Assembly: GCF_964199755.1 (NCBI RefSeq)
Contig: NC_133897.1
Span: 115,577,579-115,641,578, forward strand
DNA length: 64,000 nt
DNA from: Larus michahellis
Taxonomy: Eukaryota; Chordata; Aves; Charadriiformes; Laridae
Reading direction: 5' to 3'
The notes beneath the pieces were generated by a model, which searched no databases, was not told the DNA's origin, and saw nothing but the letters and a program-made list of their open reading frames with translations. Both the position numbers and the translations under genes were made by a program. How positions within the stretch are numbered: the first letter of the stretch is position 1; each line of letters begins with the position of its first letter. This document shows, in pieces, positions 27,434 through 39,480 of the stretch.

Positions 27434-28029
27434 TGTGCTGGTTTTGGCTGGGGTAGAGTTAATTTTCTTCATAGTAGCGAGTATGGAGCTATGTTTTGGA
27501 TTTGTGCTGGAAATAGTGTTGATAACGCAGGGATGTTTTCGTTATTGCTGAGCAGTGCTTACACAGAGTCAAGGCTTTTTCCGCTCCTCACCCCACCCCA
27601 CCAGCGAGTAGGCTGGGGGTGCACAAAACGTTGGGAGGGGACACAGCTGGGACAGCTGACCCCAACTGACCAGAGGGGTATCCCATACTATGTGACGTCA
27701 TACTTAGTATATAAACCTGGGGGAAGAAGAAAGAAGTGGATGACTTTTGGAGTGATGGTGTTTGTCTTCCCGAGTAACCATTACGCATGATGGAGCCCTG
27801 CTTTCCTGGAGATGGCTGAACACCTGCCTACCCATGGGAAGTAGTAAATGCATTCCTTGTTTTGCTTTGCTTGCATGTGCAGCTTTTTCTTTTCCTATTA
27901 AACTGTCTTCATCTCAACCCACAAGTTTTCTCACTTTTACTCTTCTGATTCTCTTCCCCATCCCGCCATGGGGAGGGTGAGTGACCAGCTGGGTGGTGCT
28001 TAGTTGCCTGCTGGGGTTAAACCATGACA
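27434..28029 (+). mobile_element. solo LTR of an avian endogenous retrovirus (ERVL-like)
   Basis: The element begins TGTGCTGGTTTTGGCTGGGG and ends GGGGTTAAACCATGACA, so it carries the TG...CA ends of a retroviral LTR and is about 596 bp. I recognise the ends as those of a widespread bird LTR that I associate with the ERVL class. Inside are a CRE-like TGACGTCA at 27693-27700, a TATA box TATATAAA at 27708-27715, and a poly(A) signal ATTAAA at 27897-27902, giving a plausible U3-R-U5 order. No gag, pol or env sequence lies on either side, so this is a solo LTR left by recombination. No clear target-site duplication is visible. Short open frames across it are incidental. Confidence 0.9.
27693..27715 (+). 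promoter_or_regulatory. LTR core promoter: CRE plus TATA box
   Basis: TGACGTCA (27693-27700), a perfect CREB/ATF site, is followed 7 bases later by TATATAAA (27708-27715). This spacing is usual for an LTR U3 promoter, with transcription expected to start about 25-30 bases downstream. Whether it is still active is unknown. Confidence 0.7.
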
Positions 28030-28429
28030 TAAATGTATTCCATGAAGATGCGATATCAGATTTTAAAACTTTTGTGATCTGTCTACAAGGACCACTTCCA
28101 AAGTACGATTATCACAAAAACATGGCAGGTAGAACTCAGTCTACAGCACAGAAAAAATATGGTTTATAGGGTAAAATGGCAAGATAGCTGTTATACATGT
28201 GTGGGGCCTGATGAACTTTACCCTAGAAGACCCCAGACCACTTTCAGAACTATTAAGGTAAAAGTAGGCATGGGGCAGAAGACTAAATACATACGTATAC
28301 ACAGAAGAAACTTGGCCTTTTTTTTTTTTTTTTTTTTTTTTAAGTAGAGAATCTAGTAAATCATAGGCCAGGCATTTAAACTTCAATCCCACGAAAAAAT
28401 AACTAGAATGAATTATTATGGTATCAAAT
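28030..28429. other. non-coding spacer with oligo(T) tract
   Basis: This is unique sequence between the LTR and the old CR1. A run of 24 T lies at 28318-28341. The sequence to its right lacks an antisense AATAAA, so it does not look like a retrocopy tail. Confidence 0.6.
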
Positions 28430-29615
28430 ATTTGTAAGCATCTAGAAGATAAGAAAAAGATGAGTAGCAGCCAACTGGATTCATATCAGCAAGTCAGATC
28501 AAACCCATCTGATTCCCTTCCATAAGAGACCCTGTGTTCTGTTCTGTATCTTAACTCTAGTTAAGTTAACACTTAACTTATGCACCCCTAACACTAAGGA
28601 GACACTTAACAATGTCTCCTATGATGTTCTTATATAGAAGGTAAAGAAATATGATCTGCAGTGAAGAACTGATTGGATAACCTGGAGACTAAATATCATT
28701 GGAATCACTGTCAAACTGGAAGGAAGCATCTAGTCAAATTCAGCAGATGAGTCACAGGTGAGATCTTTTATTTTCAGTGTTTTTACTAATGATGTGGAGA
28801 ATGAAATTAAAAGCATTAAATTTAGCAACAACCCAAATCTGTGAAGTTAGAGACCATTTTATAATTCAAAATTATATTTGCAGATGGTTTGAACAAAAAA
28901 CTTTGACATTTAAAAAAAAAACCTCAATGAAAGAGGTAGGAATAATCTGTTTCACAAGAACAGATGAGGAACAACTGGGGAGGCTGTTGCTCTGAGGAGA
29001 GGCTCCGGGCATTACTGTGGAACACAAGCCAAATGAATCTTTCAATGCCATGCGAGGTGTGCACAAGATCATTGTACTGGAATATGTTTGCCAAATGAAT
29101 GGAGTAATTCTTCAGTAATATTTCTCACTGGGGAGACCTCACCCCATTTGATGTTTCAAGAAGCACCTCAGGAAGATGTAAACCAAATGGAGCGCACTAA
29201 GAAAAGCAACAACCGTTTGTCTAGTTATCTAGAAGGCATTATTTATGAGAAAAGAGACAGCTGCAGCTGTTTAAGAAATGGAAGAAGAATCTGAGGGGGA
29301 TGTAAAAACAGGCTTCCAATACGAGAAACCTGTTGCAAAGAAAAGGGAATAATCCATTATTCTTGTCCAAAATGGGTAGAGATGAGATGCAATAGCTTTA
29401 AGTTGCAACAAGAAAGATCTACGTTAAATGTGAGGAAAAGTGTTCACTTGTTAAGCGAGGCAGTGAAAAAGACTGTCCAGTAAGCCTGCAGGGTCTCCAT
29501 TACTGAAGGTTTGTGAGAGCAGGTAATGAGGGAATTAGGGATGGCTGATCCTTTCTCAGGGATTGAGGATGAACTAAATGACCTCTCAAAGACTCCTTCA
29601 TCTTTATAGAGGCCC
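28430..29615 (+). mobile_element. heavily decayed CR1 LINE (ORF2 3' half to 3' UTR), sense
   Basis: Successive blocks match the general CR1 ORF2 order although badly mutated: a ATCAAACCCATCTGATTCCC block near 28500; a TTTTTACTAATGATGTGGAG block near 28785, equivalent to the 'F.NDLE' reverse-transcriptase region; a TTTCAATGCCATGCGAGGTG block near 29045; CTGGGGAGACCTCACCCC near 29130; a stretch near 29185-29280 equivalent to the '.ME(R).KK.N' to 'YEKR' region; and GGCTGATCCTTT then CTAAATGACCTCTCAAAGAC near 29540-29590, corresponding to the usual CR1 3' UTR. Many stops and indels break every frame, so it is a fossil belonging to an older subfamily than the 43.8-51.8 kb copies. Borders are approximate. 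Confidence 0.72.
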
Positions 29616-32600
29616 TTTATTTCTTTTTTTTTTATGAGCCTTTGAAGATTATTAGGTTTGTTTTTCCAAAGCAAGGAGCGCATTCATCAGGTAAGTTAGC
29701 ATTTCCAGTTTATGGTTTTGTTTTAGGGAGTGAGGTGTTAGCTGAGGTTCTGACAGTGTCTCATATCTGCTGTTACAAAAGTTTATGATGATTTGACATC
29801 TTCTCTTCCATTTATATCCACTCTAGGAGGTAGAGATGCTGGGGTGTTAATTATGTCACCTTCACTGATCAGTGAGACCTTACAATTGTCTGCTGACTTC
29901 GACTGCTAAATTTCATTAGAAATCTATGAACGGTATCATCTTCATGGGAGATTTCACATTTTTTTGAACTTTTGATTGAATAGAGTTCTGTGCTAATTTA
30001 TTAATCAAAAATGTTTGTCTTCCATAAACTTCTGTATGTATCTAAATCCCTATTTAAATTTAAAACCACAGCAGACATAGCACGTCTTGGTTCTCTGATT
30101 GCTTTTTGCAAAAGCAGTCCCATATTGCAGCCTGCAACATAAGATGGTAAGAGTGCATCTGATTTTTAGGTATGCGCAGTGTCAATAGAGATAATGGGGT
30201 ACATTTGTAGCTGGATTAAAATTAGTCTCCTATAAGTCAAAGCCAAAATAGTTCCCAAATAAAGATGGCTGGAACAAAAATTTTAGTAAACTATGATCCA
30301 ACCGTTACTTACAGGCTGACGTGAGGCTAACCAAATTTGAGACCAAGGCATGGCTATTCATATGTTGTTGTACTCTAAATTTCTCTCCTTCTTTTAAAAA
30401 TTTTACTGCTCAGTTTATTTATTTTTTGTGATTCTTTTGTGACTTCCACATAACAGACAATAGTCAGAAAAAAATTTCAGGCTATAAATAAGAAAATCCT
30501 ATCTCGGTGTTCTTAAGATGCAGCATTTAGTACTAACTCTCTCATGTAATTACACAGAAGCCAAAGGGTAATTGCTTGACTTTATCTTATTAAATTAAAG
30601 TTCTGCACAGTATTACACCTGGCAATAAATGTCCTCTTTTTATTATTTAGTGTTTATGTATCATGGAAGACAATATCCTACAGATTGCAATCAAGATTCC
30701 TGATTAAAGGGGAGAAAGGGGGAGAGAACTATTATGTCTCAGAAGTAGTCATAAAAAATCTCACCCAGCAATTTCAAGTAGTAGAAACAATTTTGCTTTT
30801 CTATTATAGCATAAAGTGTTCTAGCTATACAAAAGCAGCTTTCAGGTGCTCTTGTACAATGACAGATAATTACTTCTATTGGATCACAGGGCCAAGCTGA
30901 TATCCAAGGATTCTGAGGGTGCTTGAATTTGCAGCTACCAGTGCTGTCTGAGTCATGGAAAATAGTTACAGGGAGATAAATATATACTCAGAGTATTTTG
31001 ACAAGGTGCTTCTTGTACAATCCTCTCTGTGCTTCCTGCATTTTCTTCAGCCAGTTTGATTGCCACTTGGCTTCCTTTGTCCCAAATCCCTGGCTAATCT
31101 CTTCTATATAGGCTCTTTTGCCACCCTTATCACTGTAGCATCCAAGTGGCTGCCGGTAGTGCATTAAGCTACGCAGTAAGATGTCACATGTGTCTCGTGG
31201 TCAAGAGACTCATCCGCTTTCCAGGGGGAAAAAGAACCTGTGTGGACAACAGAGTGCTGCAGTAGAGGATCTTTTTTTTTCTCTTTTTTCATATGTATCC
31301 TATAATGTTTAAGAAATCTTGACAGAAAAAGCACAACTTGCGTTTGAGGTGGAAGTGGGAATGGTCACATACGCTGATGAATTGGTGCAGATAAAGGATT
31401 AAGATTGGTTTCCTAAAGATTGATGGGCTCTGTTCCCCCCGCAGAAGAGACAAAGATAATTAAGGCTGAAATATCGTCCACCAGGATGAAACAGAATGTC
31501 TTTCCAGACAAGGATGACTGGAGTCTTTCTTTCTGGGTTTCTGTCAACCAGAGTAAATCCATTAGCATTTCTATGCCAAAAAAGCCAACTGACCAAAGGT
31601 GTTTGCACTGTGCCCTTGCAGAAGCCCAGCCTGGGTCTGTGATGTGTGGTGGCCACATCCAAGTATTCAAAAGTGAAAATTAAGCTCCCAAATATGAAAC
31701 TTTAAATGGTGGTTTTATTTTTTTGCTTCGGAGTGCGTTTTTTTTAAGGCCACCCAAATACACTGTAGTAATGTATTTCAGCTGGCTTTTACTATTGCAA
31801 TACTAAGAAAAATATTTCTTGGAAAATAGAAGGAGGAAACATCACATAACCATTGAACATGAGGAACTTGGACTGTTGTGAGAACAGCTATCATTCCATG
31901 AAAACTTCACAAGTGATTAAGTACCCCAACGTATTTCTCTGTAAATCATTCTCCAGGTATTTTGGAGCTGTAGAGTGAAGCAAATCAGTATTCCTACCTC
32001 AGGCTGCAGTTCCAGACCTCATCCTGTATTTCACGACTGCCTGTCACATTTGGACGCTTCCTATGTGTGCAAAAGAGCCCTCTCAAGGCTTTCTTCATTC
32101 TTCTGGGTCTGTGGCTACTTTCAGGAATTATGAGATTTAACTGATGGAAGAGAATGTGGATCTATCCACCACTATACCTATAGGAGAAATAGCACAGAAG
32201 ACTTGTACAGTCTTAGGGTTGAAGTAGTAGCTTACTTGTGATTAATACCCTGCAAACGTTCCACCAGTGATCACTAGCTAACAGCCTGCTACTTTAAAGA
32301 AAAATCAATAAAAATAGATACCTTTGTTACCTCTGTGGATTAGCACCTGTCATAATTAAGCTTATAGCCTAACACCTTAGCAGACACTGTAATTGCTTTC
32401 ATTACATTTATTTCTGTCATCCATGGTGAGTCAAGCTTACACTTTAGGTAGGACAACTTTCTCTCGTAGCTTTGTGGAATTTGATTTTAAAGTTTTAGAC
32501 ACGCGGAAACTGGACGCATGAAGAACACCACCAAAGCATACTTTTTAATGTTTAAAAGGGAAGAGCTTGTACCATCTTGTACCATCATTCATAGGTGATA

Positions 32601-35600
32601 AAGCTACACCATCACAAAGTCACTGATCTGTTTTTATTTAATTTTTTAAATAAGCAATGACACTTCTGAAGTACAGATAAAGGTTCAAAAATACTTGGTG
32701 GCTTTAACAGACTTCTGAGAAGAGTAATTGCTCAATTTTTTTTTTCCATACATCGTTCCCTCTAAGCAATTGGGAAAGAAAGGTAATTTCCAACTATGAT
32801 TCTCTTAGAGATATATTTTACTTATGAGGATTTCTGGAAGAGACCTTCTCTTCAGGGAAAAATAGTTAGGAGTTATTAACATACTCAAATTCACTTTCAA
32901 CTAGTTTTGGATTCATCTTTAGGATGACTGTTGATGACTGGAAGTGCAAAATTTACTGTGTGGCAATACAAAGCTGCTGCCTCTAGAAAAAGCTTTGCTG
33001 AATATGAAGTGTTTCTCTGCCATTTAATAGCTCACACAAATATATGTAGTCTTTAATAGAAGAGCCTCTCAAGATATAGAAGCCAACAAAGACTTGAGTT
33101 TGTCCTTTTCTACAAGAGTTGAATAAAGCAGCCACATTTAATTCATAATTCCTAACAAAGATGATTGAATTAAAGTTCATGTGCTTTGAACTTGTTTTCC
33201 ATTTGTTTCAGTTTCTCAGGTTAACATGATCAAGTGTATTGAAAATTCCAGTTTCTTGTAATAGAAAGTTTAACACACCTGATGAAAACAGAGTACTATG
33301 AAGGATTTGGGTCATGCAAAGATAGAGAGATAAAATATGTCACATGGCTGACTTCTCCAAAAGATCTAATACTTTATTTCACTAAGACTAAAGTAACCAC
33401 ACACAAAAAAAATAATTAAAGACACCTGGAGATAAAACTAAATCACTCTTGTTCAAAACCTGAGTGCAACTGCAACAAGGTTACTCTGCAGAATTCCTAA
33501 CCCCAATAAGATAGCAAGAATGCCAAAACAAAACTAATTTAGAAGAAAAGTATGGGTGACAAACTAATGATAATGCTTGGCCAAGTCAGAGAAACAGCAA
33601 TTGTCTATCAAGTAGCAGTTCTTCATGTCCAGAAGTAGGGCATTTGTAATACCTTTTTCTAAAATGATTGTTGTTAAAAAGTGCTTAAAATAAACACGAG
33701 TCTAAATGAAGGCGCTTTTATGTCTTGGAAGCTACAGAATGGTATTCTGTACCTTTCTCTAGGTTTTTTTGTATTGCATTAATTTTTGATCTATATCAAA
33801 ATGTAATATCAGATATTTTCTAATTTTTCACACGCATGTTAGCTTCATTGTGTCAATCAAGCTGTTTTGGTTTTCCAAATATTGTGATTTTCCATATTGT
33901 AGTTCTCTAATATTTTCAGTGCAGGTTAGCACCATAAAATTAGGGCCTGCTTTAAGCTTTACTTTGGAGTTGGACTTTTTAACGTTGTTGAGCACAGTCA
34001 TTCTACTGTGGTTGTTCATGGTGAACTGAAAATACAATATATCGACAGCCATCATAGGTAGTTCATTCTTACATGTGGGACACCTTAGGGAGCTTTTTGT
34101 TTAAAATAGCAGTGCTATTTCTAGGTTTCCCTAAGGTAGCTAACGCATTTACACGGTGATTTTTACACTTACAGGACATAAATACTAGATATTGTGACTA
34201 GATAAAATGTAACTAGATTAAATTCAATATACAACATTAGCTTAGGAAGAATGTTTTTTAACAAAAAAAACCCTAAAGAAATCAAACTATTTCCTTATGC
34301 ATATTTTTAAAAGAAATAGTTTTCCTGGAGTAGCAATGTTTTATGAGAAACTCATCCTCAGCTTCCCTTTTCACCATCTTAATTAGAATGATTCAGAATG
34401 AAATCTGTGGAAATGAACTAATTAAGCACGTTAACACCTTCGCTTGCAATATGTCCAATTGAAGGTCTTCTTGCCCTTGCTTTTGCTAGTCAGGAGATTC
34501 TTCATTTCACTTTGCAACTATGAAATGTTGTTCTTACTATTTGTATTTTTTGAAGGCTTTGTGGATGCTATCGTCAGTTATCCACATGTATTTAATAAAA
34601 TATAAATTTTTTTTGGTCTTTTTTTCCAACTAAAATTCTCTTTTTTGTTAATCAGCAGGTCAATATTTTGTATGGGCCTAGACTACTACTTCTCTTCTGC
34701 ATTCCCCACTCACCTATTGTTGGTGAATCCTTAAATTTTCAAAGATACAAGACAAACTTGACCAGCTGGGCTTGTATTTCTAACCTACCTATCTCCACTT
34801 ACACCTTGTATTCAGCTAAATGTTACCAAAACCCATCTTAAACCATCTTTATGTTTTCTGTGGGTTATCCAGTCAGTTGTCAGCCTCTTCCAAATATGTA
34901 TACGCTTCAAAAGAAGTGCATGTAAAGTACTTGGGTGACATAGTGTGTTGGGTCAAAGTGTAAAACACTTTCATAACGGAGGTCTTAACCCAGAGGGCTT
35001 CACTGACTGGGGTTTCACTGGCTATTGCATAACGTCCTCTTACAAGAACAGTTTAAGTAGAAAAGGTAATACTGAGAAAATACTTATTTCTGAGCCTTTA
35101 ATTTCTCTGTTCATGTTTTTAGCCCAATCTCCCGTTGGCTATGAATCTTCTTCACTTCTACCTCCATTTCTCCTCCTGTTGCCTCCTGAACTCTTCCCAT
35201 CAACCTAGACTGTACAATTTAATCTACGTATTCTTTTCTAAACCTACTGTGTTTCCACCTATTGACACATGGCCCTAAATTCCAAGAGAATATCGACAGT
35301 TGTTACTTCAAATACCTCAGACCTAAATCCACTCTGGATACCCTTAGCTTTTGCACCTTTCCTTCACATCACTGTAATTCATTTCCTTCTACATAGAAGA
35401 ATGCACAAATCATCAGTTCTGTCATCTCCTTTGACTTGCCTCTCATCTGTTTCTCGTGTAAGTGAACACTGTCATGAAACTATTCTTTTCTGGGGTTTTT
35501 AGCCTCCGCTAATATGGGAGTCTTATCTGAATTTTGTGTTATAAAGTGCCAGGAAGATGCGTCCTGTCGTCTTTACACCACACTGTCACAAGCTGCTCTT

Positions 35601-38600
35601 ACCTAGGGGAACCACATAGGTTGAGGATTTTGGCAGTTGATGGGTTACAGCAGGCTTTGCACAGCTTCCAGCTTACAAAAGTTTTCCAGAATTACCATGT
35701 AGCCAGGCCTTTCCCAAATTAGGATGAGAAAGAAGTTTTTTTTGTGAAATGTTTTGCCTGAGATGCAGTGAACAACCAGAAGTCTGCTTGAAAATTCATG
35801 GAAGAAACAGAGCTTCAAGTGGTAGTATTTTTGTCTTTGCCCTAGCTTCCCAGCTTTTTTCCTGTTTAGAAAATACACTGTGTGAGTCACTAGACATGGT
35901 AATGACTACAGGATTTACCCTACAGGGTAGATACTCTTGCTCTTTTATGGTGCTATGACTTGGACTCTACAGAGTCTACATTTTTGTTGTATTCCATATT
36001 AAAAAAAGATACATTTAAAAGGTATTACAAAGCTGGCCATGATATCACATCTTTATTTTGAATTTTTATATTTTACTGATAATTTAAAACCTGCTAACAA
36101 ATTATCTTTTTTTTTTATTTAGCTGATTAAGCTTAGTACAGTGAATTTTTAATGTTTCACATGACACTTCCTAACATACACCTGCCAAGACAAAGGTGTT
36201 CACAGGTTTCCATTTTTCATATTTGCCTTGCCTAATTTTTTTACCTTTTAATACATCACTTTACCTTGAAGGTATCTGTAACTCAAAGGGTTTAAATTCT
36301 CAGTTCCTGCTTCTAAGATTAATTTCCCAACCAAATACAACACGACTTAACTTTGTACAGTGACAGTCTCCACTGATCTGTTTCAGAGCATCTAATCTTA
36401 GCCAGAACTCTGCAATATCACATTTAAGAAGAAGAATGATTTGGCTTATGAATGACAAGTATTACGAGGAATAAGGAAGAGGAATAGATCACTGCAGAGA
36501 CTAAGGGATGTCCATTCCAAGCCTCAAAGTTATTTTACAGATGAACTCTAATTCTTTTCCTGACCCTAACATTTATCAGAAGTGTCTCAGATAATATGAA
36601 GAAAATTGAAGATGAATTTAAGCACATTTCCTTTGCTGGAAAATAGAAAGAATGCACATTGCTAGGTACATCTTTCATCTCTAAAGAAAGGCCAAGACAG
36701 TACTCAGCCTTTTTGTAGATATTTTGCTTCAGAAAATTCAATAATGTCTTTAATTTCACTCTTGAGCAAAAGCTCATATTATAGCTAATTTTCCCATTAG
36801 AAAAGTGTTCAAACTAGAAAAGGAATTGTAGCCCCAGAAACAATGCTCGCTATTTACAGCGTTCAGAAAATCCACTTTAAGATAACAGCCATAGCAATTT
36901 GGATAAAGCCCTTGAACAGAATTTTAGTCAGCTGCATGGTAATATTTAAGTAATACTTGACACTACTGGCCTACGAAAAAGAAGAAAATACCCTACTACC
37001 TGTACTAATGTAATCTGAAGGAATTTGTAATTCTTTGGTCAGGTATAAAAAAATAACACTATTGTCAAGTAACATTTACAGAACCTGGGCAGTTCCTATC
37101 CATTTTCATGGGATTACTAGCACTGATGTCCCAAGGTTTTTTTCCCCACAGAAGAAGAATCCCAAATGAGATTATAGATTTCAAGTTCCTTTTGAAAAAT
37201 AGTGAAACAGACTGGGAGAAATACTAGCAGCTTGTGCTTAGATCATGTAAATTAGTCCAGCATGAATGGGCTAAAACGTCCGAAATTGTAAGGTGATGTT
37301 TTCAGAATCTAGCTTAAAACTGTAATGGGCAGAACCAAAATCCTGGCTGCAAAACTCCAAACCTTAAGCATTAGAGTTTCAAACTGTTCTGAAATTTATC
37401 ATATATAAAATTGAAAACAGCAAGGGAAACTTCACTGAGTTTGAAGGACCACCGGCAGTGGGATTCTCTGTGATGCCCAAAGGAAGCCCATGGAAACTAT
37501 TGCTCATCGCTAGAACTCACCTGCCCCATTCCAGAGGTAATACTGATTTAAGTCAGCTGCTAGTTTTGTTAAGCCATTTTAAGAAGTGGGCTAGGCAGCA
37601 TACTTTCCATAGAAACATGGCTTTTAACCACATTTATGTGTGTTCTCATCAGAAAACAGCTCAAAGAAATTTTTATCTGGAAAACATATGAATTACGCTA
37701 TTTTAAATTAGTTCCCTCTACTTTTCACTATTTCCCCTGTTGCCAGAATTCAGAAACAGTTCTCTATGGAAAGACACATGCAAACAATTCAGGCATACAA
37801 GCCAAATGTATATACACCCCCCAGTAAGCATAAAAAATAAGGATTTAATCAAGGTACAGATTTAAGGCAGGTAGCCTTGCCCCTGTTGCTGCACTTGCTC
37901 CTACTGCTGCATTTACCAGACCCAGCAGCACCAACTGGCATCAGAGAGAGCAGAAGTTAGAGAAAAGAGGATGTGCAGTTCTCAGGGAGGAGCATCCAAA
38001 GGATATGTGACTGTTTCTGGAGGGGCCTCTCAAACCTGGGCATATCTCACAGCTACCAGCCAGTGCTGTGCGTGAATAAGATTCTTAGGGTACCTTTAGA
38101 GAAGCAGAAACAGTCAGAACTATGAGATATTTTCAAAGGGAAACCAGTGAGTAATTAAGTATATGCTTAGCTTTAAATACACAAATAGCTTTGATTAATT
38201 TTTTAAAGTGAGTAATCTAATCACATGTGGGTTTGCAATAATATGATTTTTAAAATAGAAAGAGGTTATGTAGTATTGCTACTTTTGAACATCAGCATGG
38301 TATTTATATTTGCCCTTTAAAATAGAAACTCTCTAAGATTTAACAGGTGTTAATAGTTAAATATATAATTAATCTTCAAGTGATACATGGAACAATACCA
38401 TCAAGTAGGAAAAGAAACTTGAAACCAAAGGGCGAATTCCACAATATACACTGGATGAATTTAAGTCTAATTTTTTTCAGTTCACAATCAAACTGATTAA
38501 ATATGAAACTAGAAAGGGTGGGGAAGACTTGTACTTCTCAATAAGCAGTTTATTTGCAACTAAGAATTTAAAAACAAGTTGAAAAAAGTGAACTTTCTGA

Positions 38601-38934
38601 ATCGCTTATGATATTACCCCTCTAAATCAACTTTTGAACTATACCATTTAACTTTTCTGTTAATGACATCAAGGAAAACACAGTCATTAGGAAAGGAGTG
38701 GGATATCACAATAAGGACAGATCACCAATACAAAGCAGTGCAGGTAACTTGATTTATAGATTCAGTAAACCACTGTGCTTCAATGGGAGACAGATGCAAG
38801 ACACCTGTCAAGGTGCAGATAATCATTTATGACTCTATACCATGGAGCAATTATTCTAAATACAGTATTATGATCATGGTGATAGTTAATTGTCATTCCA
38901 ATGAGAAACCTGGGATAATGTTGTCCTTCAGTAT
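29616..38934. other. long unique AT-rich non-coding stretch
   Basis: About 9.3 kb in which I recognise no gene, repeat family or RNA gene. Open frames of 60-90 codons occur on both strands without recognisable domains. The overlapping frames near 31399-31683, one plus and two minus, were considered because they are open on both strands, but none resembles a known protein. Stretches near 30520-30660 and 34375-34470 carry TAATTA-type motifs and could be conserved enhancers, which cannot be tested here. Confidence 0.55.
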
Positions 38935-39480
38935 GTAATTATTATGCTACTGAAGTGAACACTACTGAAATATGTTTTGTAATTTGGATGTCCATATTTC
39001 AAGAAGGATCTTGAGAATTTAAACTGGGTTCGGAAAAGAGCCAAGGCATCATTAAGGAGTTGGAAACTATGTCTTACAGGTAGAGATTCAAGGATCTCAA
39101 TCAATTTATCTTATCAAACAGACTAAGGAGTAATTTTATCAATCTGTAAGTGCCACAAATCAGACAAAGGATAATTCTGTCTAGAAAACAAAGAGTAATA
39201 ATACCAAATACCTGAAAGTGAACTTAAACATAACGATATAAAAATTTGGGCCACAATGCTGACATTGAACTAATGTGCCAATTTGAACGGGTTAGGTGTT
39301 ATTTACTGGGACTTGTAACCGAGGCCTGTGATAGACACTGAACAAACTGTAGTTCTAAACGAGGAGCTTTTCTGCCAGGTACTTAACTTCAGCTTCAAGC
39401 ATTAATTAATGAACACAAATGATGGAACTTTTGTGAATCAGGAATTTGGGGATTAACTAAATTATCTCAGCTGGCCTGAA
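38935..39480 (+). mobile_element. heavily decayed CR1 LINE fragment, sense
   Basis: The stretch 38990-39160 matches CR1 ORF2 block order: CATATTTCAAGAAGGATCTT, then GGGTTCGGAAAAGAGCCAAG, then CATTAAGGAGTTGGAAACTATG, GGTAGAGATTCAAGGATCTC, and TTATCTTATCAAACAGACTAAGG. Near 39440-39480, GAATCAGGAATTTGGGGATT and ATCTCAGCTGGCCTGAA match the 3' UTR of the older 'GTCAGACTAGATGATCT...CTGGCC' CR1 types. Frames are destroyed. The left border is uncertain and could lie further upstream. Confidence 0.68.

Noticed and set aside
27416..27790. 124-codon frame across the solo LTR
   Set aside because: It covers U3 promoter sequence of the LTR, where no protein is expected, and shows no retroviral domain.
28318..28341. 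T24 tract as a second retrocopy tail
   Set aside because: No antisense AATAAA or ATTAAA lies 10-30 bases to its right, so it is treated as a plain homopolymer. The A tracts at 19465, 24475, 43209 and 59030 were rejected for the same reason on the plus strand.
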